Origin: Dissophora ornata
Taxonomy: Eukaryota > Mortierellomycota > Mortierellomycetes > Mortierellales > Mortierellaceae
DNA: 13,752 nt
Direction: 5' to 3'
Assembly (NCBI GenBank): GCA_025201705.1
Contig: MU617409.1
Location: 1 to 13,752, forward strand
Shown here: piece by piece, positions 1-8,688 of the stretch
Layout: every line of letters starts with the position of its first letter
Numbering within the stretch: position 1 is the first letter of the stretch
The notes under the pieces: model-generated
What the model was told of the DNA's origin: nothing
The model's input: only the letters and a program-made list of their open reading frames with translations
Databases searched by the model: none
Position numbers and translations under genes: made by a program

Positions 1-380
1 TGATCTCGAGTGTCATCGAGAGTCTCGCAATGTGACTGTCGTCAATGGGAGGATGGCCAACCTGACTGCTCACAGAAAACACGCGTCTGAAAAGACGGCT
101 TTGTGGGGAGGCTGTTCCACAAAAAGAGGGATGAAATTCATGCGCCGACAAAGGAAAAACGGTCGAAAAAGCATGGTGCATGTCTCAGTGCGAGTATAGG
201 ATATTCCTGCTCTCGGATCCATGGTGTCGTGATAGGCTGCGTTCGATGTCCATGCGAATTTTTTTGGGTGCGAACCGCTTTTATTCTCCTATTCCTTCTT
301 TCTTTTCTTCTACCCTTCAACTCCCGACTTCAGCATTTCTTCCCACAGATCAAGCATAACCACTATTGCACACGCCGACC
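1..380. promoter_or_regulatory. 5' flank and leader of the small mitochondrial-protein gene
   Basis: I see no convincing gene here; short open frames in this stretch lack coding character. Bases 279-317 form a pyrimidine-rich (CT) tract about 65-100 bp upstream of the chosen ATG at 381. A similar tract lies just before the PDI start at 11277. CT-rich tracts next to the transcription start are common in fungal promoters, so this is the likely core promoter/5' leader. No clear TATA box was seen. Confidence 0.45.
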
Positions 381-1110
381 ATGTCTCAACTACGCACAAC
401 AGTCAGTCGTTCGTTTTCCCTCGCTCAGAAGAACGGAGCTGCCCCCGTAGCAGCATTCCTGCCCCACTGGGTTCGATCCTTCTCAAGGTAAGAGCCAGCC
501 GCTACACCTTTATCGCCATCGATGAAAATGGACTGAACATGAACAGTCCTAGCTCCTCTTGCCTTTTTGGCGGCGACCCGACCTTGCTTTCTATCTAAAC
601 ACAGAACCTACTCTGTTTTTCCTCGGCCTTCTAGCTCACCGCAAGGTAATTAGAACTTGTCGCCAAAAGAGCGAGATAAAAAAAAAGGCTTCGTCCAGTT
701 TCGTTATTGGTGACATCATTCGCTCGCTCCCTGTTCCCCATTCTCTCGCTCCTAAAACGAAAACACGCACACCCCACCTTCCTCGTTCTATAGGTCTAAA
801 CAAGAAAAAGGCTGTTCTCAAGAACGCGCCTGGATGGAACCCGGCCTTGGCGACTGAGAGCGAAGCTGATGTCAAAGCTGATCGCGAGCCCTTGCCCGGG
901 AATGTGGAGGAGCTTCAAAGGGAGACTGTCAGGATCATGACCGAGGCAAATGGAATCAAGCAGGATGCGCAAAAGGTGTCGAGTTTCGTGAAGGGTTCGA
1001 TCGAGACTGCCAAGAAGACGATTGGTATCAAAGAAGCCAAAACCGAGGACAAGATCAAGCAAAGGGTCAAGAATGTTGATGACAAAGTTGAAAGCGATCG
1101 TGGAGCTTAA
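381..1110 (+). CDS. Small predicted mitochondrial protein, three exons (144 aa)
   Basis: Exons are 381-487, 635-645 and 794-1110, with introns 488-634 (147 nt) and 646-793 (148 nt), both GTAA...TAG. The coding sum is 435 nt, giving 144 aa. Joining exon 1 directly to exon 3 is out of frame; only inclusion of the 11-nt middle exon keeps the reading frame, which supports the model. The N-terminus (MSQLRTTVSRSFSLAQKNG...) is rich in Arg, Ser and Ala, lacks acidic residues and ends in an RSFSSSPQ segment, a typical matrix-targeting presequence with a plausible cleavage site. The mature part starts GLNKKKAVLKNAPGWNPALA, then SEADVKADREP, followed by a highly charged, Lys/Glu-rich helical tail (about residues 70-144). 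I do not recognise a domain with certainty; the 'GWN..LA..SEA.VKADR' pattern recalls uncharacterised conserved fungal proteins. Role unknown. It converges with the transporter gene, whose stop is 114 bp away. Confidence 0.8.
635..645 (+). other. 11-nt microexon (exon 2)
   Basis: The sequence CTCACCGCAAG is preceded by CTTCTAG (acceptor) and followed by GTAATT (donor). Exon 1 ends in phase 2 and exon 3 needs phase 1 on entry; 11 nt supplies exactly that shift. It encodes parts of S-S-P-Q-G across the two junctions. The exon is inferred from frame and splice signals only; no transcript is available here. Confidence 0.75.
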
Positions 1111-1223
1111 GGGATAATTAGTTTAGCGAAGCTGAGCAACACTGGTAAATATATTTGTTTTCTAGGATATAATGTCTATGTAAAAATGCAAAATGTACAT
1201 GATGGATATGGTTGAAGGAGACT

Positions 1224-3265
1224 TTAGACTATCTCGAGAGCTGTCTCTGGCATGGCCTGGTTGGCATTCGTCTTGAGTTCTTTGTGCTGAACGAAGCAGC
1301 TCAGGAAGAATGCCAAACAGCAGAAAGCGACGCAGCAATAGAACGCGTAGTGCAGTCCATGCACAAAGCTGCCAAAGATCGCAATCCTATCCTGCAGTCC
1401 GTAAGTGTAGATGTACTTGTAATCCTGAACCACCTCCAAGATCGTAGGGTCGTTGGGAAAGTTCTTGATCAGGGTGTCTTGGAGTTTGTTGTCGAAGACG
1501 GATCCGACGATGGCAACTCCAAAGACCTGGCCGAGTGAGCGCATAAACTGGACAGAGGCTGTCACTGTAGCCATGTGCTTGGGCTTGACGGCAGATTGCA
1601 CAGCCAGGGTGGATGCCTGCATTGTGAGACCCATGCCGAGACCGCATACCAGGAGGACAAAAATGCACACGACACGTTTGGTGTCTTGCTCAAACAGGAT
1701 GCACAGTGCACATCCCCCGATGAAGATGAAGCTGCCCAATGGAGGGAAGAACGCGAACGTGCCTCTCTTCGCGGCCCATAATCCTGAGATGACCGAAGAG
1801 ATCAGGATACCGACAACGAATGGCACAATCTCGAGACCTCCGATTGTGGCAGACTCTCCTTTGACGACTTGGAAGTAAATAGGGATATAGAACAGGAGGC
1901 CAAAAAAGGCCATGCCGTTGAAGAACAAGGAGCCATAGGTAGACCAGATGTTGCGGATTTTGTAGAGATGAATAGGGACAATGGGCTCGTTGGGGAGCTT
2001 CCACTCGACAAGGATAAAGATTCCAACGACGGCGAAGCCCGCGCAGAGCATTCCGATGATAATGCCAGAGCTCCAGGCATAGGTGCTACCACCCCAGCTC
2101 AATGGCAATAGGATCAAGATGACAGCTGTCATGAGCAGAATCGAGCCATAGAAATCAATCCGCTTGACCTTGTCCCTGAACGAACCCTTGGGGGTTGGCA
2201 AGTTGAGGTTGATGGTGATGAACAGGATGGAGATGGCGCCTAAAGGCAAGTTGATCCAGAACGACCAACGCCAGGTCAAGTGGTCAGCGAATGTGCCTCC
2301 CAACAGAGGGCCGATGACGGCGGAGAAAGAGAAGATGCCACTGACGAATCCAATATATTTTCCACGCTCGCGCATGTCGAGCATGTCTGAGAGGATAATG
2401 AAGACCATAGCCATGAGACCACCTGCACCAACACCAGCCACTCCGCGGCCGATAATGAGCATTGTCATCGAGGTTGCCCAACCTGAGATGGCCGATCCTA
2501 ACAGGAACATGAAGTTGGCGAAGAGAATTGTTGATTTTCTTCCAAAGATATCCGAGACCTTTCCTAGAAGACGGATTCATCAGTAGGTCGAGAATGGTTG
2601 TTAATACGACGGTAAAAACAGTGAGAAAATTTGAAATGGCAGTGATGATGGATGCGAGCTATTACCATAAAGAGGCTGAAATGCTGTCGAGGTCATGAGG
2701 TAGGCGGTTCCTAGCCATGAAATGTCACTAAGTGCATTGTACTCGAGTGCGATGGCAGGGATCGACGTCGAAACGATGATCTGATCCAGACTTGCAAGGA
2801 AGACGCAAAGTGAGAGACTGTACGACGATAAACACGGAAGGACGGATTGTTAGGGATGCGCGTTCGAGAGGGGTTTATAGCGCGTCGGTTATCAGTTACT
2901 CTTCAATAGACGTACGCGACCAAAATCAGTGCAAATTGCTTGGGCGGCGGTTTGTAGAACATGGGTGCGGGGGTCTCTGCCTCAGAAGCAGAATTGTCAT
3001 CGTCGATGGTGTCTTCCTGCTTTTGGTCGACCATGACCTCAATTACCGCTTCCTCTTTCTTGTCGACCATGTCCTCACTTAGCACTTCCTCTTTCTTGTC
3101 GACCATGTCCTCACTTAGCACTTCCTCTTTCTTGTCGGCCATGTCCTCAGTTGGCTCTTCCTCTTTCTCACTAATGAGGGTTATTACTGTTGATGCTGCT
3201 GTGGAGGGATTCATGTCGAGCTCAACCGAGGACTCCTTTGTCTTGAGATCGACCTCTGATGTCAT
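1224..3265 (-). CDS. Major facilitator superfamily multidrug/efflux transporter, DHA2 type (613 aa)
   Basis: Minus-strand exons are 3265-2916, 2817-2666 and 2563-1224, with introns of 98 nt (GTACGT...CAG) and 102 nt (GTAATA...TAG). The joined frame is continuous at 613 aa, a normal size for this family. Residues 1-110 are an acidic, Lys/Glu-rich cytosolic tail with four 12-residue repeats. Membrane segments start at about residue 111. Family motifs appear in order: LDQIIVSTSIPAI (D128, TM1), GKVSDIFGRK (motif A, about 168-177, after TM2), GRGVAGVGAGG (motif B, R207), VIGPLLGG (motif C, about 251-257, typical of drug/proton antiporters) and WRWSFWINLPLG. The number of later hydrophobic segments fits 14 TM. 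Such proteins export toxic compounds, or basic amino acids at the vacuole, by proton antiport; the substrate cannot be told from sequence. The start chosen is MTSEVDLKTK; an in-frame ATG at 3394 would add 43 residues but lies upstream of a likely TATA box. Confidence 0.93.
3020..3163 (-). repeat. Four in-frame 36-bp tandem repeats in transporter exon 1
   Basis: Four 36-bp units encode residues 35-82 of the transporter: EEEPTEDMADKK, EEVLSEDMVDKK, EEVLSEDMVDKK, EEAVIEVMVDQK. Units 2 and 3 are identical at the DNA level; units 1 and 4 have diverged. The period is a multiple of three, so copy-number change would keep the frame. Confidence 0.95.
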
Positions 3266-3350
3266 GTTTGGTGTGTTGCTGTGTTGCTGTGTGTGCGTTG
3301 CAAGAGTGTGTAGTGGATACAAGAGGAAAAGAATAGAGACGCGAGAGATG

Positions 3351-3358
3351 TATTTATA
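3351..3358 (-). promoter_or_regulatory. TATA-like element of the transporter gene
   Basis: The minus strand reads TATAAATA, 86 bp upstream of the transporter ATG at 3265. Position and sequence fit a core-promoter TATA box, which would put the transcription start inside the A/C-rich leader and make the MTSEV start the first ATG. It is inferred from sequence only. Confidence 0.45.
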
Positions 3359-3399
3359 TTGTTTGAATGATGTTGCGCGTGTTTGTATGTACAAGAGAT

Positions 3400-4265
3400 T
3401 GTAATGAAGAAGAATGAATCTTGAGGAGAGCAGACTGGCCGGCCTTTTATGCGTTTCTCAATGGTTAATCAGATACGCACTTTAAGCTGCGCGGTAACTC
3501 TTATGTGCATGCAGAACAACACTACGCAAACATAGTTGTGATCTCTTCGAAATAGAGTTTCCTGCCAAGCGAAAGCAGACAAACTTCCACGGAACTTTAT
3601 GTTGCTGCGATTCATATGTGTCTATGCCAGTTAAGGTATTACGTGGTTAGCAAACACGGAAAAATTGATGCTGAATCTCTCCTTTTCGTCCCGGACCATC
3701 CTCCACGGAATTGTGCGCTTCCCTTCCAGACCGCTCCTATGTCTCTCAACATCCGCGGAAAAAACTATACCAGTGTGCACCGCACTGCTATTTCCAAAAC
3801 AAACCCAATTGCTATATCGATTACGATGGTTGCTGCTGAGAAACCCATGAAAACATGCCAGCTAAACCCCTTGCTCTCTTGCTAGATTCTGTTCTCAGGA
3901 TAAGTATGACAACCTTGCATTATTTTGTCCCACTGCCACTTCATGGATACGTGGATAGACTATGTGAACGCGTTTCTCTTTCTAACTTTGAAGACGTAGA
4001 GCTTATCTTTTTTTAGTTGATCTTTTTTTTTTTTTTTTTTTTTTTTTGACATCCGTGTTTAGCATGGAATTCATCCGCAGAAACATATTCAGCATTTCCA
4101 AATGCGGCCGATTTGAGATACTTCCACGCTCTCAGAGTAACATGCACATGTGCAGTCCCACAACAGCCATCACGAAATTTTGATCTTTCTTTTGATGTCT
4201 CCAAAGAAATAAGTCCTCGGAATTTTACAGAGAACCCTCGTTATAATAACCCCTGTCAATTGACT
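3400..4265. other. Intergenic stretch with a T25 homopolymer
   Basis: No gene could be supported. The 5' flank of the transporter occupies the left side. A run of 25 T lies at 4023-4047, just after another T-rich patch (4008-4022). Short open frames at 3616-3885 and 4013-4204 have no recognisable motif or coding pattern. Confidence 0.4.
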
Positions 4266-4299
4266 GCAAATGAATAGCATGCATGCAACTCCTGATCGA

Positions 4300-4990
4300 A
4301 ACACAAGAACAGGAATCCGCCTATGAGACCTGTACCTCTTGACCTACTTCATTGCCCCTTGACCTATCAACCCTCACCCGCCACCACCCACATACCAAAA
4401 GGACTTGATCGCGAACTGTTTAATGACCCCTTGTCAGTCGAGGTAAGGGCTGCAGCCACTGTTTTTTGAAGATCAAGAAACGTGTGGCCACAGTGTTCAC
4501 GGGTATAGCGCTTTGCAGAACCTCAATGTATTACAATGAAACTACTGTGACATTTGGGGTACAGATGATGAGCTGCCCCTACTCAGCGATCTCTTCAAGC
4601 ATGGGCATTTAGTCCTGAAATTCCAGCTGCAGCTGCAGGATGCGCTTCGCACAGTTGAAAACTCGGTATAGTTTGTTCGCCTCTTGCCAAAGGCGTTTAT
4701 CAATGAGAACCTGTTTCATGCCCTTCGCCTGGTCCCCTGAGTACTTCGACTGGATGATCACCGGGGAAGATCATTGATTGCCTCTTATCTTCAAAAAACA
4801 GTATCCCGGAGCTTTCACCGTTTTCCGATGCTCCCAAGATTCATCTTGCTCACCAGTAACGCGTTCTCCTAAAAGCAGATGTAGCTTGATGAGCTACCAA
4901 AGGCCCCCAAGAGCATAGATAGGATACATGTACAGTGTATGAGCACGGGTATGTTGGTTGGAACAACACGTCAAACAGTCCAGGCCGCCC
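4300..4990 (-). pseudogene. Decayed DDE transposase of a cut-and-paste DNA transposon
   Basis: On the minus strand, pieces of a DDE endonuclease appear in the right order but in shifting frames with stops. They are LFDVLF (about 4980), ENALLVSKMNLGS (4868-4830), KLRDTVF then FPGDHPVEV (4768-4742), KGMKQVLIDKRLWQE (4725-4681), CAKRILQLQLEF (about 4655-4618), a degraded stretch at 4560-4520 where a FHCE..(Y/F)IE-type motif with the catalytic Glu is expected (only YIE is left), AKRYTREHC (4516-4490), IKQFAIKSFWYV (about 4425-4390) and YRSHRRIP (4334-4311). This order matches a fungal transposase family I know from many basidiomycete and Mucoromycota genomes; I do not assign a superfamily. At least four frame changes and several stops make it non-functional. 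The Cys-rich loop usually found between the RGLW-type and CA.RIL-type motifs seems to be deleted. Confidence 0.75.
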
Positions 4991-5599
4991 CCCTGTACAT
5001 GTCTATTTTTGAGCGAAACAGTGTGAAGCACAAGTAACGCTGACTTCGCAATAGCCAAAATTTACGCCAGACTACATGTGCCTCTCAGAGGACGCTCTTT
5101 TAGACATCCTCTGGTTGAACAAGAGATTACAAGCAATCGTAAAAAGGGTTAAAAAAACACGCAACCCCAAATCAAAGTCCATAAGTACAACGGGAGCGTC
5201 ATTGATTACAGTCATAGTCCTGGGTGTTTTTTGTCCCATGATGTAAACAGGAGGCGGAGTGCAATGTTTACTTTGCCATCTCTTAGTCTATGGACGATTG
5301 CTAGCCCTGTCCTGGGGTTTTTTTTGTTTACTTTTTTTAGGGTTCTGGTGAGGTGATTGGGCAGTTGCGATTTTAATTCAATACCATTTACCCCTGTTAT
5401 TCAAACTGCATGCCAATCATTCATCCTCGCCTCTCAATCCCGGCCTACAACACTCTCTAACTCCGCTGGGGATAATTATTAATGTCTGATGTTGCCGAAA
5501 ATAGCCCCTTTGGAGTAATCATCTGTGAGGCTGAGTCTCCAGTCCTCCTAGAGCCGCGGCAAAAGTTTACGGACAATTATCAGTTTTCCCGAAAACATC
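4991..5599. other. Gap between two transposase relics
   Basis: No intact gene seen. It contains T-rich tracts (5319-5338) and a short open frame starting at 5482 (about 48 codons, ending at 5625-5627) that could be a remnant of the N-terminus of the pogo-like element downstream, but I see no diagnostic motif. I looked for terminal inverted repeats bounding either neighbouring transposase and found none I can defend. Confidence 0.3.
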
Positions 5600-7324
5600 C
5601 TAAACCCCCCCTGTACTACCATCCATGAAAAACTTTGGAAAACAAATAAGGCGATTACGCTCATGCCCAAAGCCTCGCTGGATCAGGAAGAACGTGAGAC
5701 ACGACATTTTTGTCGTACACCAAGGGTTAGTTGACACTCCCCAAGCCAAAAACCCGCCAGCTCGTGGGTTACAAGTTTCAAGAGCACATTGGGGTGCCAG
5801 CATTTTCAGCTCAAAGGAGAAGGCAGCCTCGGTCGACTGGGATGCAATCAAGGCGGAGATTGAGGTCATAAAGGAAACCAGTGCGACGAACAGGTTGAAT
5901 GATGTGTACAACGCGGACGAGTCTGGACTCTTTCTCCAAACCACCTCGAACTGAACTCTGAATACTCAAAGGACATCAAGAACCAAGTCTTGTTCTTCGA
6001 GAGTATCCATTTTGTTCTGCACCAATGCCACGGGTGGCAATAAGCGAAAGCCACACATCCTCAATACGTAGTACCTATTCATTTTCGAAGCGAAGCTTAA
6101 TTGGTGACTTTGATGCTGTTTATTGCATTAGATGAGAACCTTCCTTTGGGATTTAGACAGGACGAAGAGCTACAGAAGGTTCAGTCATGGAACGCCAGAC
6201 CACAGAAGGCCCGTGATGGTGACAACAAGGATTCCGTAGTCGCGCGAGAAGCAGGAGCCGCTGGTGATGTCTATGCGAACAACCAAGCAACTGAACCACG
6301 TCCCAAAGCGAAGCGCACAGATTACATGATATTTCAGCAATCTCTCGTCGAGGAGGACCCTTCGCGACACATTCTGCTTCTCCTGGGCGACGTCTCGTGT
6401 CATACCGTGGCAGCCCGCTCAAGCCATGAGTTCTCGAATATCAGGGTACTGCCTTTACCGCCGATGTCAACATTCGTCATGCAACCACTCGACGCAGGAA
6501 TCGTCGTTGTTTTCAAAAGCGATACAGGGACATCATGGCTACTGGCTATGAGGCACAATAACGTTTGACCCGAGACCACCGCAGCCTCCGAGTCAGGCGC
6601 GGATACAGAGACCGAAAATGGCGCCGTTACTACAGCACCGATACTGAGCAAGGGTGCTTTGCGAGCGAAGGCGGCCTCCACCAAGATCAAGATCTCGAAC
6701 AAGGAAGCCTGGCAATTCGTGATAGAAGCCAGGGTGAAGTGCGCCCAGAATCCATCAGGAGCTGCTTCCGCCATGTACCCATCGTGCTATCATGGGTGAT
6801 ATTTAGAAGCCGGAGCTACGGCCTCACGACACGTTGGGGCCGACGGTGTCCCAAGCACTCATAGAGACCCAGCAAAGCATTCTGCAGCAAGTCCGAAAGC
6901 AGGGATCACGCTCGACTACATCGACGACTGTTACCACTCCGACTCACAGCCCCCATCGGTTAGTATCTCGAATGAAGCTCAATCGGCAACAATATCTGTC
7001 AAGAATCTATTGGGAATCGAGAACTCTATCGGCCCTCACAGCAATCTACTTGCTTCAATCTCGAAGCTATTGGACAGACTGCCATTCGTCCGCTTTGCCA
7101 TCGAAGAGCACCAGGATGATGACGCGTTCAACTCTTTCTTTATTCCTCTCATATCGACTACGGGACTCATGGCTGAGGACTCGCTGGCTAGCACAAGCGA
7201 GAGCGAAAATACAGACAACTGCGACTACATTCTGGAGATTAAGCCTGAGCTGCAAGTCACAAGCGAAAGGGGGTCTCCACTGAAGCCCAAACTGGTCCGA
7301 AAGCCCTCTCGTACAAGACCCTAA
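5600..7324 (+). pseudogene. Decayed pogo/Tigger-like (Tc1/mariner superfamily) transposase
   Basis: The plus strand carries transposase pieces in order across several frames. A CENP-B/Tc5-type HTH fragment, SSWVTSFKSTLGCQHF..KGEG, lies at about 5759-5830. After a frameshift comes ASVDWDAIKAEI, then DVYNADESGLFLQ (first catalytic Asp, about 5900-5940). After a stop comes FCTNATGGNKRKPHILNT (about 6014-6067). Then SRHILLLLGDVSCHT, NIRVLPLPP and MQPLDAGIV (6362-6505) give the second and third catalytic regions. After another shift come KRYRDIMATGYEA, KISNKEAWQFVIEA and PESIRSCFRHVPI (to about 6783). A long open C-terminal part runs to the stop at 7322-7324. The second catalytic Asp of the usual LLLLDN motif reads Gly (GGC), so the protein would be inactive even without the frameshifts. 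The approximate DD30D spacing fits pogo-type enzymes. Element termini and target-site duplications were not identified. Confidence 0.82.
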
Positions 7325-7468
7325 CATAGCAAGGTCGAGCAGCTTGCCTCCTCAGGACCGTCTAGCCCTGATTATTGTTAATCAGATGGCCATAGCACCG
7401 CCAATAATGACCTCCAAGGAACCTCATATAGGGAATTTGCTGGATAATACGATACGAGCAAGCCATGA
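7325..7468. other. Short gap between relics
   Basis: No gene seen. An open frame of limited length continues past the transposase stop, but nothing in it is recognisable. Confidence 0.3.
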
Positions 7469-7720
7469 AAGGAGACGCCAGATATCGCCAAACGAGGTCG
7501 CATTCATGATATTTTGAGCGTTGCAGCTAATTTCATGGTTGACAAAAAGTACAAACGGCATCGGCACATAGTGGAGCTGATTGTGGACTCACTACTGAGC
7601 AAGAGGCACGACGAAGGCTACTGATTAAAATATCGCCTGACAGCAGTTACAGCTGGTAGCGACGCACAAGCAGCAACAGGCGGGAAGAGAAAGAGAAAAT
7701 TGACGGGTGTTTTTCATTAG
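7469..7720 (+). pseudogene. Unidentified coding relic ending in a basic stretch
   Basis: One frame reads KETPDIAKRGRIHDILSVA..., then an amphipathic helical segment (KRHRHIVELIVDSLLSKRH), one internal TGA at 7622-7624, and a continuation (LKYRLTAVTAGSDAQAATGG) ending in KRKRK before a TAG at 7718-7720. Residue composition looks protein-like and the basic cluster resembles a nuclear-localisation signal. I do not recognise the family. It may be the N-terminal portion of the RuvC-like relic that follows in the same orientation, but that link is inference. Confidence 0.4.
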
Positions 7721-8181
7721 AGATGTAAGGTTTAAGAATAAAGCTGATTGAATTCAAACACCGGGAACAAAAATCGTGAACAAAAATCGGACAAGGACTG
7801 CATATGTGCAGTTGTGCAGTAGAGTAATCCCGGGCATAGTTGGAAAACACACAAAAAATCATTGAAGAAAGAAAAGACAATGGATGAATTCCTGGGCAAT
7901 GAGCAGCGATGTCGATGAATCAAAACAAACGTGAATGACGATCTGAAAATAGTTCCCTTGTATGCGACCATTACCTCCGACGATCCAGACCACATAAAAT
8001 CGATTCGCATTGTTATTGAGAAAGTGATTTTTTTAAATGTAACCGATCCAACCATGCCCGAGAGTACTATGCAAGGTGAACTTTAAACAGAAATCCAAAT
8101 TACTCGAGATGAGATTCTCGAAAACGTGGAAGTCGTCTGCGCCAACCAGGATCGACAACACAATTATTTTGGGTATAGACC

Positions 8182-8503
8182 AGAAATTGTAACCGGTGAA
8201 AAAAAATCTCAACGGCGAATTTCACTGAAAAATTATTCTTCACCAGTGAAAAAAAACTTGGCCAGCACTGGTGAAAAGGTTTGGTTAACTGATGGATTCT
8301 GCATCGGTGAAGTTGATCGGTGAAAGGATTTGGTCAACATTCACCGGTCAACACCCACCAGTCAGTATTCACCAGTCAATATTCGCCAGTCAACATTCAC
8401 CAGTCATCTTTCACCAGTCAACATTCCAGACTGCGTTCACCAACGGTGAGATTTTGAAGGTCGGTGATTAACTTCACCGGTTATAATTACTACAACTACT
8501 AGC
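8182..8503. mobile_element. Repeat-rich insertion with TIR-like ends (MITE-like?)
   Basis: The block is bounded by a direct repeat, ATAGACC, at 8175-8181 and 8504-8510. Near its ends lie inverted copies AGAAATTGTAACCGGTGAA (8182-8200) and TTCACCGGTTATAATTACT (8473-8491, the reverse complement with 17 of 19 matches). The left TIR abuts the left direct repeat; on the right there are 12 extra bases (8492-8503) before the direct repeat, so the fit to a standard element is imperfect. Inside, the left half has scattered GGTGAA motifs and the right half a 14-bp tandem array of TTCACC motifs. No coding capacity. An alternative is an intron: GT at 8173 to AG at 8507 is also frame-compatible. Confidence 0.5.
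8332..8429 (+). repeat. 14-bp tandem repeat, seven copies
   Basis: Seven consecutive 14-bp units with consensus AGTCAACATTCACC start at 8332, 8346, 8360, 8374, 8388, 8402 and 8416. Units differ by up to four bases from the consensus, except the last, which decays at its 3' end. The period is strict. Complementary GGTGAA motifs lie on the left at 8195, 8270, 8306 and 8319. Confidence 0.92.
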
Positions 8504-8688
8504 ATAGACCCTGGCGATGTCAATACTGCCACCGTCGCGGCACTTGACCCAACCCAACCAACACGGCATATGAGCATCCGCATCGCCAGGAAGTTCCTCG
8601 TGAAGCTATATCGGCTGTGGAGGACCCACATCGACGAATGCAAGCGAGTAGGAATGGGGCTCACGTATAGTGTGCCTGGAAATAAGTC

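Noticed and set aside
468..480. GGGTTCGATCC, resembling a tRNA T-arm
   Set aside because: No matching acceptor, D-arm or anticodon stem around it, and it codes WVRS in exon 1.
559..793. Start of the plus-strand frame at 559 as the true N-terminus of the small mitochondrial gene
   Set aside because: The stretch 559-793 covers parts of both predicted introns; starting at 381 with splicing gives a proper presequence.
3266..3394. In-frame upstream ATG extending the transporter N-terminus
   Set aside because: It starts upstream of the TATA-like element at 3351-3358 and the added residues do not look like a transporter tail.
2961..3404. A 147-codon plus-strand frame rich in Ser/Thr repeats
   Set aside because: It is the antisense reading of the transporter's 36-bp repeats.
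4045..4190. A SINE on the minus strand ending at the poly(A) run
   Set aside because: No acceptable Pol III A box or B box was found; kept only as a low-interest note about the homopolymer.
7732..8055. A 107-codon minus-strand frame
   Set aside because: The Phe/Ser/Cys-rich composition has no motifs and lies opposite a more protein-like plus-strand frame.
8332..8429. Regular short repeats as a CRISPR array
   Set aside because: The 14-bp units are directly adjacent with no spacers, and the genome is eukaryotic.
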